Source of the DNA: Terriglobia bacterium
GTDB taxonomy: Bacteria; Acidobacteriota; Terriglobia; Bryobacterales; Bryobacteraceae
Direction: 5' to 3'
Length of the DNA: 32,637 nucleotides
NCBI GenBank assembly: GCA_025363475.1
Contig: JANYDS010000071.1
Span: 1-32,637 of the forward strand
In this document: one piece after another, positions 15,614 to 22,802 of the stretch
How positions within the stretch are numbered: the first letter of the stretch is position 1
Layout of the letters: each line of letters opens with the position of its first letter
Made by a program: the position numbers and the translations under genes
Notes under the pieces: model-generated
Seen by the model: the letters and a program-made list of their open reading frames with translations, nothing else
What the model was told of the DNA's origin: nothing
Databases searched by the model: none

Positions 15614-16408
15614 GTGCCGTTTGTCTGCTGCGCGCTTGCCTGTGCGACTTCGGCAAGCGCGCAGCAGCTTCGTTTCTATTCTGAGTTTCAGCGTTTCGAT
15701 CCGTGGGGCCAGCCGGTGCAATATGACCGGGATCTGTATCCGCGCGAAATTATTTCGCCTGCAATTGCCCGCAACGGGCATCTTTCCCTGCATATAGTGG
15801 TGACTGCCCAGCAGGGGACGAATTACTTTCTGTATACGGCGTCCAATCCAGCGGGCTTTTTGAAGTTAACTCTCTACAGGTAACGCTTTGTTCCTTGTGG
15901 GCTGTCGTACTGTCCGGACTGGCTTACGGGACAGCCATCTCCCTCGTTTGGGGCAATTCCTGAATCGCTGTATGAGATGCAGGGGCAGAATACACGCAGC
16001 TATCTGCTGGATATTTATGCGACGCCGGGCACGCCAGTGGGTCGCATCCGGGTAGAGGCGCAACTTAAGGCTGCCACGTGGCTGGTTGCACCGCTGGAGG
16101 TGCGTGTTCTTGAGACGCGGGTGCCGCGGCTTCCTAATGGAAGTGGTTCAGCGGCCGGCCCCAACGTGGCAGCGCCCGCCAGTGCGCCTGCGCTGATGCA
16201 GTTGCAGCGATATCCGGGTGGTCTGTTGCCGCAAGTTCCCGGCAGTATTTTGCGGTTCTCGGACGTTGCCCAGCGCAATGCTGCTGAGGATATGCTGGTG
16301 GCGGGGCAGCAGAAATCCGCACTGGGTGTGCTGGTATGGTCCCCGATTCGGTGGCGTATGGTGGGGGCGGAGTGGTACCTGCGAGTGCGCGATTTATTGA
16401 ACGGGTAA
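15614..16408 (+). pseudogene. Exported protein gene split by one in-frame stop codon
   Basis: A single reading frame runs from the end of the protease gene to 16408, interrupted only by TAA at 15881-15883. Before it lies a signal peptide (PFVCCALACATSASA) and QLRFYSEFQRFDPWGQPVQY. After it the same frame continues RFVPCGLSYCPDWLTGQPSP, FGAIPESLYEM, RSYLLDIYATPGTPVGRIRV and so on without further damage. The residue at the stop was plausibly Glu or Gln (GAA or CAA to TAA). A GTG at 15614, 5 bp after the protease stop codon, is my preferred start; a TTG at 15563 would overlap that gene. The product is an unknown acidobacterial exported protein. As it stands only an 89-residue N-terminal piece can be made. 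Confidence 0.7.
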
Positions 16409-16631
16409 GAGCCTGTCACGAAATGTTTGCTTGTACAGCGGAAACATTCCGTGGTAAGAATGAGGTGTAGCAACCAAGCTTGACGCGGCGAACGCGACCG
16501 AGGCCAGTTGCCACCAGCAGTGTCCCAATCGTTTTTCAGAATCATTTGACAGCCAGACCTCTCGGGAAAGCCAGGACTCTCTGTCCGCTCCGGTTTACCG
16601 ATTGAAATCAACTCAGGAGTTTTCGATCCGC

Positions 16632-17141
16632 ATGGACTCCGATCGTAAGTACCGCCAAAACGGTTACTCAGACACCAGCAACTCACAGAACGGCAGTAAC
16701 GGAAACCGAAACGGCGGCGACCGGCCCAAACCAACCGGGCCGCGGCCATCCATCGACATCACGGGCCCGCGCCTGCCGCGCCTGGTCCAGGCGGTTACGG
16801 CGTCGCGCTGTTACAGCTGCTCCACCACGCTGATGCCGGGCATGGATTATAACGGGCCATGTCCGAAGTGCGCTACGCAGTTACATTGCTGCAAGCAGTG
16901 TTCGCATTTTGAGCCTTCCACGCGCTTTCAGTGCAACAAGCCTGTGCCTGCGCGGATTGCGATCAAAGACGGAGCGAATGACTGTGCGCTGTTTTCGGCG
17001 CGGGTTACAGTGGCGCGGGAAGTCACGTCTGGCCAGATGGCCGGCAGTGGCCCGCGGACGCCTGCTCAAGGGGCGAATACGCCTCCACCGCGTAATGCGA
17101 GTGATGCGCGGGATGCGTTTGAGAGTTTGTTTAAGAAATAG
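16632..17141 (+). CDS. Cys-rich, zinc-ribbon-like hypothetical protein with disordered ends
   Basis: 169 residues from ATG 16632, which lies 12 nt after AGGAG. The first 50 residues are rich in Asn, Gly, Ser, Pro and Arg and are probably disordered. The middle contains paired cysteines: RCYSCSTTL, GPCPKCATQLHCCKQCSHF, and a further Cys in RFQCNKP and NDCALF. That pattern resembles one or two zinc-binding ribbons. The tail is again Pro/Ala-rich and ends DAFESLFKK. No signal peptide, so a cytosolic nucleic-acid- or protein-binding role is the reasonable guess. The 223 bp before it (16409-16631) contain no gene I can support. Its stop codon directly abuts the stop of the convergent DUF5615 gene. 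Confidence 0.65.
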   Translation: MDSDRKYRQNGYSDTSNSQNGSNGNRNGGDRPKPTGPRPSIDITGPRLPRLVQAVTASRCYSCSTTLMPGMDYNGPCPKCATQLHCCKQCSHFEPSTRFQCNKPVPARIAIKDGANDCALFSARVTVAREVTSGQMAGSGPRTPAQGANTPPPRNASDARDAFESLFKK

Positions 17142-17486
17142 TCAGGTTGATTTTTTACGGCTGAATGTGCCGATGTCTACGTTCTGACACGAACCTGGTG
17201 TGGCGTCATTGAGCGCTGCTATTATCATTGCCAAATTCTGCTTGATGATGGGTAGCTGGATTGCCGACAGCACTACGACGGCAAGGCAGCGTCCCGCGAG
17301 GTTCTGCTCGTAATTGAGCGTTCGGTCTCCGGTGAGCAAAACCTGAACCCCTGCGTTTTCGGGTGCCCGGAGCAATTCACCGTTCTTGAGACCGGCCCAA
17401 CCCATGAAGGTGACAGTGACAACCTCGTGTTGCCCCAGGAGCTTGCGCAATGCGTGATCAAGGTTCTCGTCGAGCAACACCTTCAC
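17142..17486 (-). CDS. DUF5615 PIN-like protein, probable toxin of a DUF433/DUF5615 pair
   Basis: 114 residues. The opening MKVLLDENLDHALRKLLGQH is the DUF5615 (PIN-like) signature, where the Asp-Glu-Asn triplet and later Asp residues (VLLTGDRTLNYEQN) would form the metal-binding nuclease site. The family is normally about 110-120 residues, so this copy is full length. It lies 2 nt downstream of the DUF433 gene on the same strand, the standard order antitoxin then PIN-like partner. Such pairs are predicted toxin-antitoxin modules, but activity has rarely been tested and is inferred here. The C-terminal tail (DIGTFSRKKST) is polar and ends against the convergent gene. Confidence 0.8.
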   Translation of the reverse strand: MKVLLDENLDHALRKLLGQHEVVTVTFMGWAGLKNGELLRAPENAGVQVLLTGDRTLNYEQNLAGRCLAVVVLSAIQLPIIKQNLAMIIAALNDATPGSCQNVDIGTFSRKKST

Positions 17487-17488
17487 GG

Positions 17489-17725
17489 TTAGGCTGGCTC
17501 TCGTCTCGCGTGAGCAAACTCGATCAGGCGGTTGATCTGCGAAATGGACAGGGAGGGAAAACTGTCGCTAAGTTCTTCGACCGTCTCGCCAAGGTCATAA
17601 CTGTCAACGATGGCATCGGGCATGATGCGCGTTCCCCGCACAATGGGTCGACCGGACACCTTACCGGGGATTTGTTCGATCAGCTCGCATTGTGTCCAAT
17701 CGATGTCGGAGTTGATTTCTTCCAC
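17489..17725 (-). CDS. DUF433-domain protein, probable antitoxin
   Basis: 78 residues. The block IPGKVSGRPIVRGTRIMPDAIVDSY followed by LSISQINRLIEFA is the classic DUF433 pattern, a short winged-helix-like DNA-binding domain. It heads the two-gene unit with the DUF5615 PIN-like gene 2 nt downstream and is presumably both antitoxin and autorepressor, as is usual for such pairs (inference). The 50 bp upstream (17726-17775), between it and the TIGR03435 pseudogene, should hold the promoter; an AT-rich stretch at 17731-17745 is the best candidate. Confidence 0.78.
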   Translation of the reverse strand: MEEINSDIDWTQCELIEQIPGKVSGRPIVRGTRIMPDAIVDSYDLGETVEELSDSFPSLSISQINRLIEFAHARREPA

Positions 17726-17775
17726 GAGTGCTATTTTTAACTATCCAATTCAGTTTAACGCGGATTTTGCACGGA

Positions 17776-18527
17776 TCAGAAGTTGTCGGTGGGGAGGCGC
17801 TCGACATGGTCCACTGCAATGATCTTGACCGGGACTTTTTGTGGTTGCAGGCGCAAGCCTAAGGTGTCCTGGAGTGCGGTGACAAGATTTGGTGCTGCTG
17901 CAACGATGTCGCCATCTTTATTCAGGTCGTCGGCAGACCAGCGGAGTTCGAGGTTGTAGACGCCGCTAATACCGCTTTTGTCGACAACCGTTTCGCTCAA
18001 AGTGCCGGCAAGGAAATCGGCGAGGGCTGTGATCGAAATTCTCTTCGCGGTCAGAGTTTGGATCGCGCCGCCGGTACTACTGGTTTCGGACCCGCCGCCC
18101 GGCTCGACCGGCTGGAGTTTGAAACCGCTTTTGACCGCCACCAGCGCATAACCCTGCAGTTCTTTCGATTCGCGATGCACTTTCAGTTGGAAACGTTCCC
18201 CGAGCAGGGTCCGCAGCATCAGGGCTTTGTCTTTCTCCGTAGCTCCCGTTGGATACTTGGCGATGATGTCGAAGCGAACGTTATCCAGCCAGTCCAGGCC
18301 GGTGATTTGAAACGACCGGACGCGGTATGCCCGTTCGATGAGCCGCTTTATTGAATGGTTGGCGTAGATGATCTGGCCTGTGGACCCGTGCACCGAACTA
18401 TTCCCGGTTGCGGAGTTATTGAGTTTGATGGAGGCTGCTTCGTACGCGGGTGCGCGTCCGGGGTCTGTGCCTGAGCGACGCAAACGGCACCGAGGGCAAG
18501 CACAAGTACGAGGGGTCAGGCCTTCAT
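17776..18527 (-). pseudogene. TIGR03435-type acidobacterial protein with a wrecked signal peptide
   Basis: The mature part is intact and typical: APAYEAASIKLNNSATGNSS, YANHSIKRLIERAYRV, GLDWLDNVRFDIIAKYP, LLGERFQLKVHRESKELQGYAL and a C-terminal DTLGLRLQPQKVPVKIIAVDHVERL. The natural start is ATG 18527, which has AGGAAC upstream. That frame reads M-K-A-stop, then a clear signal peptide PLVLVLALGAVCVAQAQTPD, and only reaches the mature frame after a further frameshift near the ACCCCGG at about 18450. So there are two lesions: a TGA at codon 4 and a frameshift at the signal peptide boundary. The open frame beginning at 18579 avoids the stop only by reading the signal region in the wrong phase. 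TIGR03435 proteins are exported, of unknown function, and highly repeated in Solibacter. Confidence 0.75.
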
Positions 18528-18549
18528 GGATTATGTTCCTCTCCAGCAA

Positions 18550-18580
18550 GGTGCCCTGATATTTTATCGGGGATCGCACC
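18550..18580. terminator. Strong hairpin after the HNH gene
   Basis: GGTGC...GCACC encloses CCCTGAT-ATTTT-ATCGGGG, giving roughly 11-12 base pairs with one wobble and a small bulge. It begins 3 nt beyond the HNH stop codon and precedes the TIGR03435 gene. Position supports a transcription terminator, but no T-run follows on the minus strand. Confidence 0.4.
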
Positions 18581-18582
18581 GG

Positions 18583-19047
18583 CTATTTCTGGTGTCTCTT
18601 TCGGTGGCAAAGCAGGCACAGGGTTCGCATGTTGGCGAGGTCACACTGGCCGCCGCCTTCAGATACGGGAATGATGTGGTCTGCGTCCCATAGGGACTTC
18701 CTGCTGCCTTCTTTCAAACCCCATTTTTTGAGGAAGAGGCGGCGGGCTGCGTAGTCCAGTTTCCTCATTTCGCCGCGCAGGGTTGCGGTGTTGATGCCGC
18801 AGATGGCGCAGATTCCCTTGTCGCGTTCGAGCACCTTTTCGCGCAGGTAGCCAGGGTTGGTGCGGAGCTTCCATTCGTGTACGCAGGCGTCAGAACAGAA
18901 GGTGCGCCGGCGGGCAGGGATTTCGGTGTTGCACCAGCGGCAGAGGGGCTTTCCTCCGGGTCCGACGAGAAGCGTTGCCGGTTTGACCCAGCCTCCGGCT
19001 TTAGTGCGGGACAGCCGTTCGCTGGCACGGGCCGGAACCTTTAACAT
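18583..19047 (-). CDS. HNH endonuclease with two zinc-knuckle Cys pairs
   Basis: 154 residues. The N-terminal half has a zinc-binding region LCRWC and TFCSDAC, then a linker helix. The HNH core follows: CAIC, the catalytic DADHIIPVSEGGGQ (HNH His), and CLLCHRKRHQK. Together these are the structural zinc and beta-beta-alpha-metal elements of HNH nucleases of the 5-methylcytosine-restriction-like or general DNA-cutting kind. No partner methylase, phage or restriction gene is nearby. The ATG at 19047 comes directly after the TAG of a 46-codon ORF, so the pair may be translationally coupled. The strong hairpin at 18550-18580 closes the unit. Confidence 0.85.
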   Translation of the reverse strand: MLKVPARASERLSRTKAGGWVKPATLLVGPGGKPLCRWCNTEIPARRRTFCSDACVHEWKLRTNPGYLREKVLERDKGICAICGINTATLRGEMRKLDYAARRLFLKKWGLKEGSRKSLWDADHIIPVSEGGGQCDLANMRTLCLLCHRKRHQK

Positions 19048-19188
19048 CTAGAGATGTTTTCGTTCCAGGTATTTGCGATACTCAACCAGGCTGGCGGTTT
19101 TCAGACAACCGCGAAGAGACTGGGTAACAGTGCCAATGCAAAGCGGGGCCGCCGGAATTGGCTTTGTTTTCACCGTGTATTTTCGCAT
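19048..19188 (-). CDS. Possible 46-residue small protein directly upstream of the HNH nuclease
   Basis: From ATG 19188 the minus strand encodes MRKYTVKTKPIPAAPLCIGT and on to LVEYRKYLERKHL, ending in TAG immediately followed by the ATG of the HNH gene (TAGATG). The peptide is basic, with a single pair of cysteines (LC..., GCLK) and an amphipathic Lys/Arg-Tyr-rich C-terminal helix. The start has only a weak TAGAG before it, and that lies inside a 14-bp palindrome. It could be a real leader or small partner protein (for example an inhibitor or a DNA-binding adaptor), or a chance ORF. I do not recognise the family. Confidence 0.4.
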   Translation of the reverse strand: MRKYTVKTKPIPAAPLCIGTVTQSLRGCLKTASLVEYRKYLERKHL

Positions 19189-19189
19189 G

Positions 19190-19203
19190 ACTCTACGTAG
19201 AGT
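19190..19203. promoter_or_regulatory. 14-bp perfect palindrome ACTCTACGTAGAGT
   Basis: It is a perfect dyad directly before ATG 19188 of the small ORF and 24 bp beyond the stop of the membrane-hydrolase gene. Operator, terminator remnant and chance are all possible; operator is favoured by its place over the start region. Confidence 0.35.
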
Positions 19204-19227
19204 AGCAGGGAAACGATACCTAACGAA

Positions 19228-20226
19228 TCACCGCGGGCGCGGAGTGCCGAACGTGAACGCCGAAGCCTTGACCTGATTGGTGGTGGTGACTGTCGCCAGG
19301 GCCTGAAAGCCGGGGTCTGATGGTGTGCCGAAGCGGAGATCGACCAGTCGGACAAGCGTTGCGCCGGGTTGTTCCGGAGCCGGTTCCACCACCCAGACCG
19401 GGTAGACAACGAATTCCAGAAATTTCTGAAACGGGTAGGTCTGCATGGCTGCCAGCATCGCAGGGGAGCGCTCGGGTTTGTAGAAAGTTTCGGCGGCGTC
19501 AGGACGGAAGTCAGTGCGCAGATCGACGGGGATCATGGCGTAGGAATCGCTGAGTTCTGCGAGGCCGTTCCAGACGAGCGGATTGCCTTGGGGAAAGGCA
19601 GCGGTGCGGCGGGGTGAGAGGGCGTGATAAATGCGCGAATCCATCACCTTGACGGCGCGGTCATGCAGGATGCTGCGTCCGTAGGTATAGACGCTGAAAA
19701 GCAGGAGCGCGATGACGGCCCAGCCGCCGCCCGAACTCTTACCGTGCTCGCCGACTTTGCCACCGATCTCGTTACCTACAAGGCGGCCGAACCACGGGGC
19801 TGCGACGCAGATGAGGAGGATGGCCCAGATGGTGAGATCCACCACGGGTGTCAGATCCCAGTGAAACCAGTGGCCGGAAAACGGCAGTAGCAGACGCACA
19901 CCATACATGTTGGTGAGGTCGAGAATCAAATGGGAGGCAGCGCCCAGGAGAGCGATCAGGAAGGCTGGCAGCCAGCGCACCGGTTGTTTGCCCAGCCAGC
20001 GCACCAAAGCCACGGACAACAGTGCCATCAGGGGCAGGGCGATTAGTGAGTGTGTGATGTTGCGGTGCCAGTGGATGTAGGCTGCGGAACCGAAGAGAGT
20101 GCAGATGACATCGGAATCAGGAGCGTTGGCGGCTACTACCATAATTGCAGTGCCTCGCGGTGTGGCATATTTGCAGCCGGCCCGCGCGAGGAAGAGTCCG
20201 ACGAGCGAATGCGTAAGGTTGTCCAA
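19228..20226 (-). CDS. YdjM/DUF457-type membrane-bound metal-dependent hydrolase
   Basis: About 332 residues from TTG 20226. The opening (M/L)DNLTHSLVGLFLARAG is the hallmark of this family, and its His in LTHS together with APDSD and HRNITHSLIALP provide the metal ligands. Several membrane segments follow (LIALPLMALLSVALVRWL, WLPAFLIALLGAASHLILD, LTIWAILLICVAAPWF, GWAVIALLLFSVYTYG). The C-terminal 130 residues are soluble. E. coli YdjM belongs to the LexA-regulated set, but no LexA box was identified here. The open frame begins 14 codons earlier; homology to the usual N-terminus selects the TTG. It diverges from the MOSC gene with only 16 bp between starts. Confidence 0.75.
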   Translation of the reverse strand: MDNLTHSLVGLFLARAGCKYATPRGTAIMVVAANAPDSDVICTLFGSAAYIHWHRNITHSLIALPLMALLSVALVRWLGKQPVRWLPAFLIALLGAASHLILDLTNMYGVRLLLPFSGHWFHWDLTPVVDLTIWAILLICVAAPWFGRLVGNEIGGKVGEHGKSSGGGWAVIALLLFSVYTYGRSILHDRAVKVMDSRIYHALSPRRTAAFPQGNPLVWNGLAELSDSYAMIPVDLRTDFRPDAAETFYKPERSPAMLAAMQTYPFQKFLEFVVYPVWVVEPAPEQPGATLVRLVDLRFGTPSDPGFQALATVTTTNQVKASAFTFGTPRPR

Positions 20227-20242
20227 ACAAGTGAGGTTATCA

Positions 20243-20743
20243 GTGAACGGTTTTCTAACACAAATCAACCGGTCAAGTGGCGGGGTGCCGAAGCTGGTGG
20301 TGGCGCGGCCTGTGGCTTTAACCGTGGCTGGTGTGGAGGGCGACTGGCAGTCGAATCGTAAGTATCATGGCGGTCCGGACAAGGCCGTTCTGATGATTGC
20401 GGCGGAGGTGCTTGACGGTCTGGTGGCCAGGGGTTTTAAAGTCTATCCCGGAGCGCTGGGCGAGAATTTGACCGTACGCGGTCTGGATCCGCTGATGTGG
20501 AGGGCAGGGCAGCAATACCGGCTGGGTGACGAAGCTGTGATTGAGCTGACCCAGTTGCGGGTGCCGTGTCCTACGCTCCATGTTTACGGGCTGGCGATGG
20601 GTAAACAGTTGTATGATGCGGACTGCAAGGCAGGCAGGATATCGAGTCCGGTTTGGGCGTTCGGCGGATTCTATGCGCGGGTGGTTCGCGAAGGGTTACT
20701 GGCAGAGGGGATGCCAGTCAGGCTTCTGTCTGATCTGGCTTAA
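20243..20743 (+). CDS. MOSC-domain sulfurase-like protein (YiiM type)
   Basis: About 166 residues from GTG 20243, which has GAGG 8 nt upstream. The MOSC landmarks are GVPKL, the basic block SNRKYHGGPDKAVLMIAAEV, the GALGENLTVRGLD turn, VIELTQLRVPCPTLH with the presumed catalytic Cys, and the WAFGGFYARVV segment. MOSC proteins bind molybdenum cofactor or related thiol cofactors and transfer sulfur; stand-alone YiiM-like members detoxify N-hydroxylated compounds. No molybdoenzyme is encoded nearby. The long open frame extending to 20099 overlaps the divergent membrane-hydrolase gene and is unlikely to be translated. Confidence 0.82.
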   Translation: MNGFLTQINRSSGGVPKLVVARPVALTVAGVEGDWQSNRKYHGGPDKAVLMIAAEVLDGLVARGFKVYPGALGENLTVRGLDPLMWRAGQQYRLGDEAVIELTQLRVPCPTLHVYGLAMGKQLYDADCKAGRISSPVWAFGGFYARVVREGLLAEGMPVRLLSDLA

Positions 20744-20779
20744 AGCGCGAACCTCGCGGTAGCAGCCCGTGCAGCGCAG

Positions 20780-21955
20780 CTATTGCATCCGCCACGGCGA
20801 GATGTTTTGCCACTTGTCTAAATTCTGCTGTGACCATGCGGCGTCCTTGTCTTTGTGACAGGCGTTGCAGGAATTGGGTTCTTTGTATTGGGTGGTTAGC
20901 AGCGGCGGCATGAATTTGAAGGTGTGCGAGCGCACGTTGACGTCAGCAATCTCTGCTTCGATCTTCGGCATGTGGCATCCGATGCATTCCGCGCCGGTGC
21001 TGGTGGCGGGGTGGTTCGTATGCGAAGTCAGAGTGCCCGAGGGGCCGTTGGGACTCTGCGGGCCGTGGCAGGTTTGACATTGCGCCTGGGCCGGTTTGAG
21101 TAAGTCGGCATTGTTTTGCGTGCCGTGGACATCGTGGCATGAGAAGCAGGTCACGCCGCGCTTATACATCTGACTTTGCACAAAATCATTGCCCTGCATA
21201 CGGTTCTTCTTCGCGGTGCCATCGGGGAAATGGGTAAAAGTAGTCTCGCCGAGTTTGTGTTCTTCCAGTTTCCAGAAATCGGCCAGGCGATCTCCAGCGG
21301 TATAGCCGACCGGCCAGTCGTAATAGCGGCCTTCGATGGGATTCTTCAGCGGCTGGCCCTGGGTGTGGCACTGCATACAGGTGTCGTTGGCGCGGACAGA
21401 ATCCAGATGAGCAGGGTTGACGATATTGGTCTTTGAAGGTTTGGCCACGTGGTCAGAGGCGGGACCGTGACACTTTTCGCAGCCTACGTTCCATTCGGTA
21501 ACTTCGTGGCTCTGGATGTTGTAATTGACGGAATGGCAGCCGTCGCAGAGCGGGCCGGTGGGGCGCTGGGCCTGGTCGTCCGGGTAGCGGGCGGTCCACC
21601 AGTCGGTGCCGGCGGCGGGGTGGTAGGCGCGCCAGGTTTTGTTCTGAACGTCCCACTGGGCGGGGTAGACGAAGTAATCGTTACCTTTTTTGTAGAAGTA
21701 GCGTTGCTTCCATTTATCGCCGTAGGTGAATGCGACGTCGGCGGGTTTGAAGGTTACCAGGGCGTTGGGTTTGCTGAAGTCGCCAATGATGGCGGAGGGG
21801 TCTTTTTGCGGATCGCGGACCACGTTGGCCATGCGGGTTTTCGACCAGCGTGCATAGACTGCGGGATGGCAGGTTTGGCACGCTTTGGAGCCGGTGTAGG
21901 TGGCAGCGGGGGCCGCGAGGGCGGCGAGGAAGAAGACCGGCAGCAGGTGATTCAC
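20780..21955 (-). CDS. Octaheme c-type cytochrome (cytochrome c554-like), periplasmic
   Basis: About 391 residues. Eight CXXCH motifs are present in order: CQTCH, CDGCH, CEKCH, CMQCH, CFSCH, CQTCH, CIGCH and CNACH. The early pattern TGSKACQTCHPAVYARWSKT is typical of the cytochrome c554/NrfB-like multiheme group. A GTG at 21955 gives a signal peptide (NHLLPVFFLAALAAPAA); a TTG at 22009 would overlap the upstream gene. It follows the barrel-like gene by 37 nt and the dehydrogenase before that, so it is probably the electron acceptor of that dehydrogenase or a conduit toward an outside acceptor. Catalytic octaheme enzymes have extra landmarks (for example a CXXCK or a crosslinking Tyr) that I do not see. 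Confidence 0.85.
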   Translation of the reverse strand: MNHLLPVFFLAALAAPAATYTGSKACQTCHPAVYARWSKTRMANVVRDPQKDPSAIIGDFSKPNALVTFKPADVAFTYGDKWKQRYFYKKGNDYFVYPAQWDVQNKTWRAYHPAAGTDWWTARYPDDQAQRPTGPLCDGCHSVNYNIQSHEVTEWNVGCEKCHGPASDHVAKPSKTNIVNPAHLDSVRANDTCMQCHTQGQPLKNPIEGRYYDWPVGYTAGDRLADFWKLEEHKLGETTFTHFPDGTAKKNRMQGNDFVQSQMYKRGVTCFSCHDVHGTQNNADLLKPAQAQCQTCHGPQSPNGPSGTLTSHTNHPATSTGAECIGCHMPKIEAEIADVNVRSHTFKFMPPLLTTQYKEPNSCNACHKDKDAAWSQQNLDKWQNISPWRMQ

Positions 21956-21992
21956 AGGTTTGATTATTGCAGTTTTTACGCAGGGGGGGAAC

Positions 21993-22802
21993 CTAACGTG
22001 CCGAACCAAAATTGAAGGTCATGCCAATTGCAAGCTGATGGTCTGGTGCACTTCCGGCTGTGGCAAAATGCTGGGCGGAAAAATCCAAGGCCAAACGTTC
22101 GGTGAGCTGGTATTCAACGCCTTCGACGGCCAGCAGAGAGAAGGATGTGCCGGTCGAACGCTCCCATTCTGTGTTGATGTGGGGAGTAAACTTTTCGAGC
22201 AGCTTTGAGCCTGAGAGCTGACGACCGAAACCGAAGCCGGCGTCGAGCGTTCCGGCGGGATTGTTTGCGGAGTTGTGTGTTGCGCCCGACCAGCCTACTG
22301 TTATGCCGGTGCTGTTGCGTCCGCTGTCATAGCGTGCGATGGCTACCGCGCCCAGACGTGAGCCTGATTCGTCGCGCAGGAATAGCGTGGCTTGTGGCGC
22401 GATAGCTATATCGAACTTTGCTCCATCATGAAGTACGGATGTGCCAGTGAGTGTGACGGCCTGACTGAATTGGGTAAGTCGCGCTCCGCCTGCTTCGGCT
22501 GATGTTACCGAATCAAATGCGGCACTGTATTCGGTACGGCCCCAGAGGATGTTACTGCCGGCGGGGGTGTATTTGATGGCCGAGGGCATGGCGAAGGTGC
22601 TGCTCGAGATTGAATAGAGATTGCTCCAGTCGAGCTCTACGGTGCCAGGCGCGGTGATGAGCGTATTGACGTGCAGGCGCTTGCGCAGGCTGATCTTTGC
22701 ATTGCCGCCTGAATTGCGTGCGGCGCGGCGGAACAAGGCCCCGTGCGCGGGCGTTAGCGTGAGCAGCGTCAGTACTGCCGCATATCTGAGGCTAATTGCC
22801 AT
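21993..22802 (-). CDS. Outer-membrane beta-barrel-like protein
   Basis: 269 residues. ATG 22802 gives a signal peptide (MAISLRYAAVLTLLTLTPAHG) and overlaps the end of the dehydrogenase gene by 11 bp, so translation is coupled. After a basic stretch the sequence is a series of alternating strands ending with DHQLAIGMTFNFGSAR. A final Phe-containing strand, together with VEYQLTERLALDFSAQHFA, fits transporter- or MetA-pathway-type outer-membrane barrels (transport of phenolics or hydrophobic compounds is a usual label). Between a cytochrome-linked dehydrogenase and a multiheme cytochrome it could form a pore for substrate or a porin-cytochrome partner; this is inference from position. Confidence 0.65.
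   Translation of the reverse strand: MAISLRYAAVLTLLTLTPAHGALFRRAARNSGGNAKISLRKRLHVNTLITAPGTVELDWSNLYSISSSTFAMPSAIKYTPAGSNILWGRTEYSAAFDSVTSAEAGGARLTQFSQAVTLTGTSVLHDGAKFDIAIAPQATLFLRDESGSRLGAVAIARYDSGRNSTGITVGWSGATHNSANNPAGTLDAGFGFGRQLSGSKLLEKFTPHINTEWERSTGTSFSLLAVEGVEYQLTERLALDFSAQHFATAGSAPDHQLAIGMTFNFGSAR

Noticed and set aside
15881-15883. Recoding (selenocysteine or read-through) at the in-frame stop
   Set aside because: The codon is TAA, which is not used for selenocysteine, and no read-through context or stem-loop is evident; a simple nonsense change is preferred.
16409-16631. Possible IS end (GAGCCTGTCACGAAATG at about 16411) and transposase remnant
   Set aside because: The end-like string is suggestive of some IS5-type ends but there is no partner repeat, and no translation of the segment gives a transposase pattern I can recognise.
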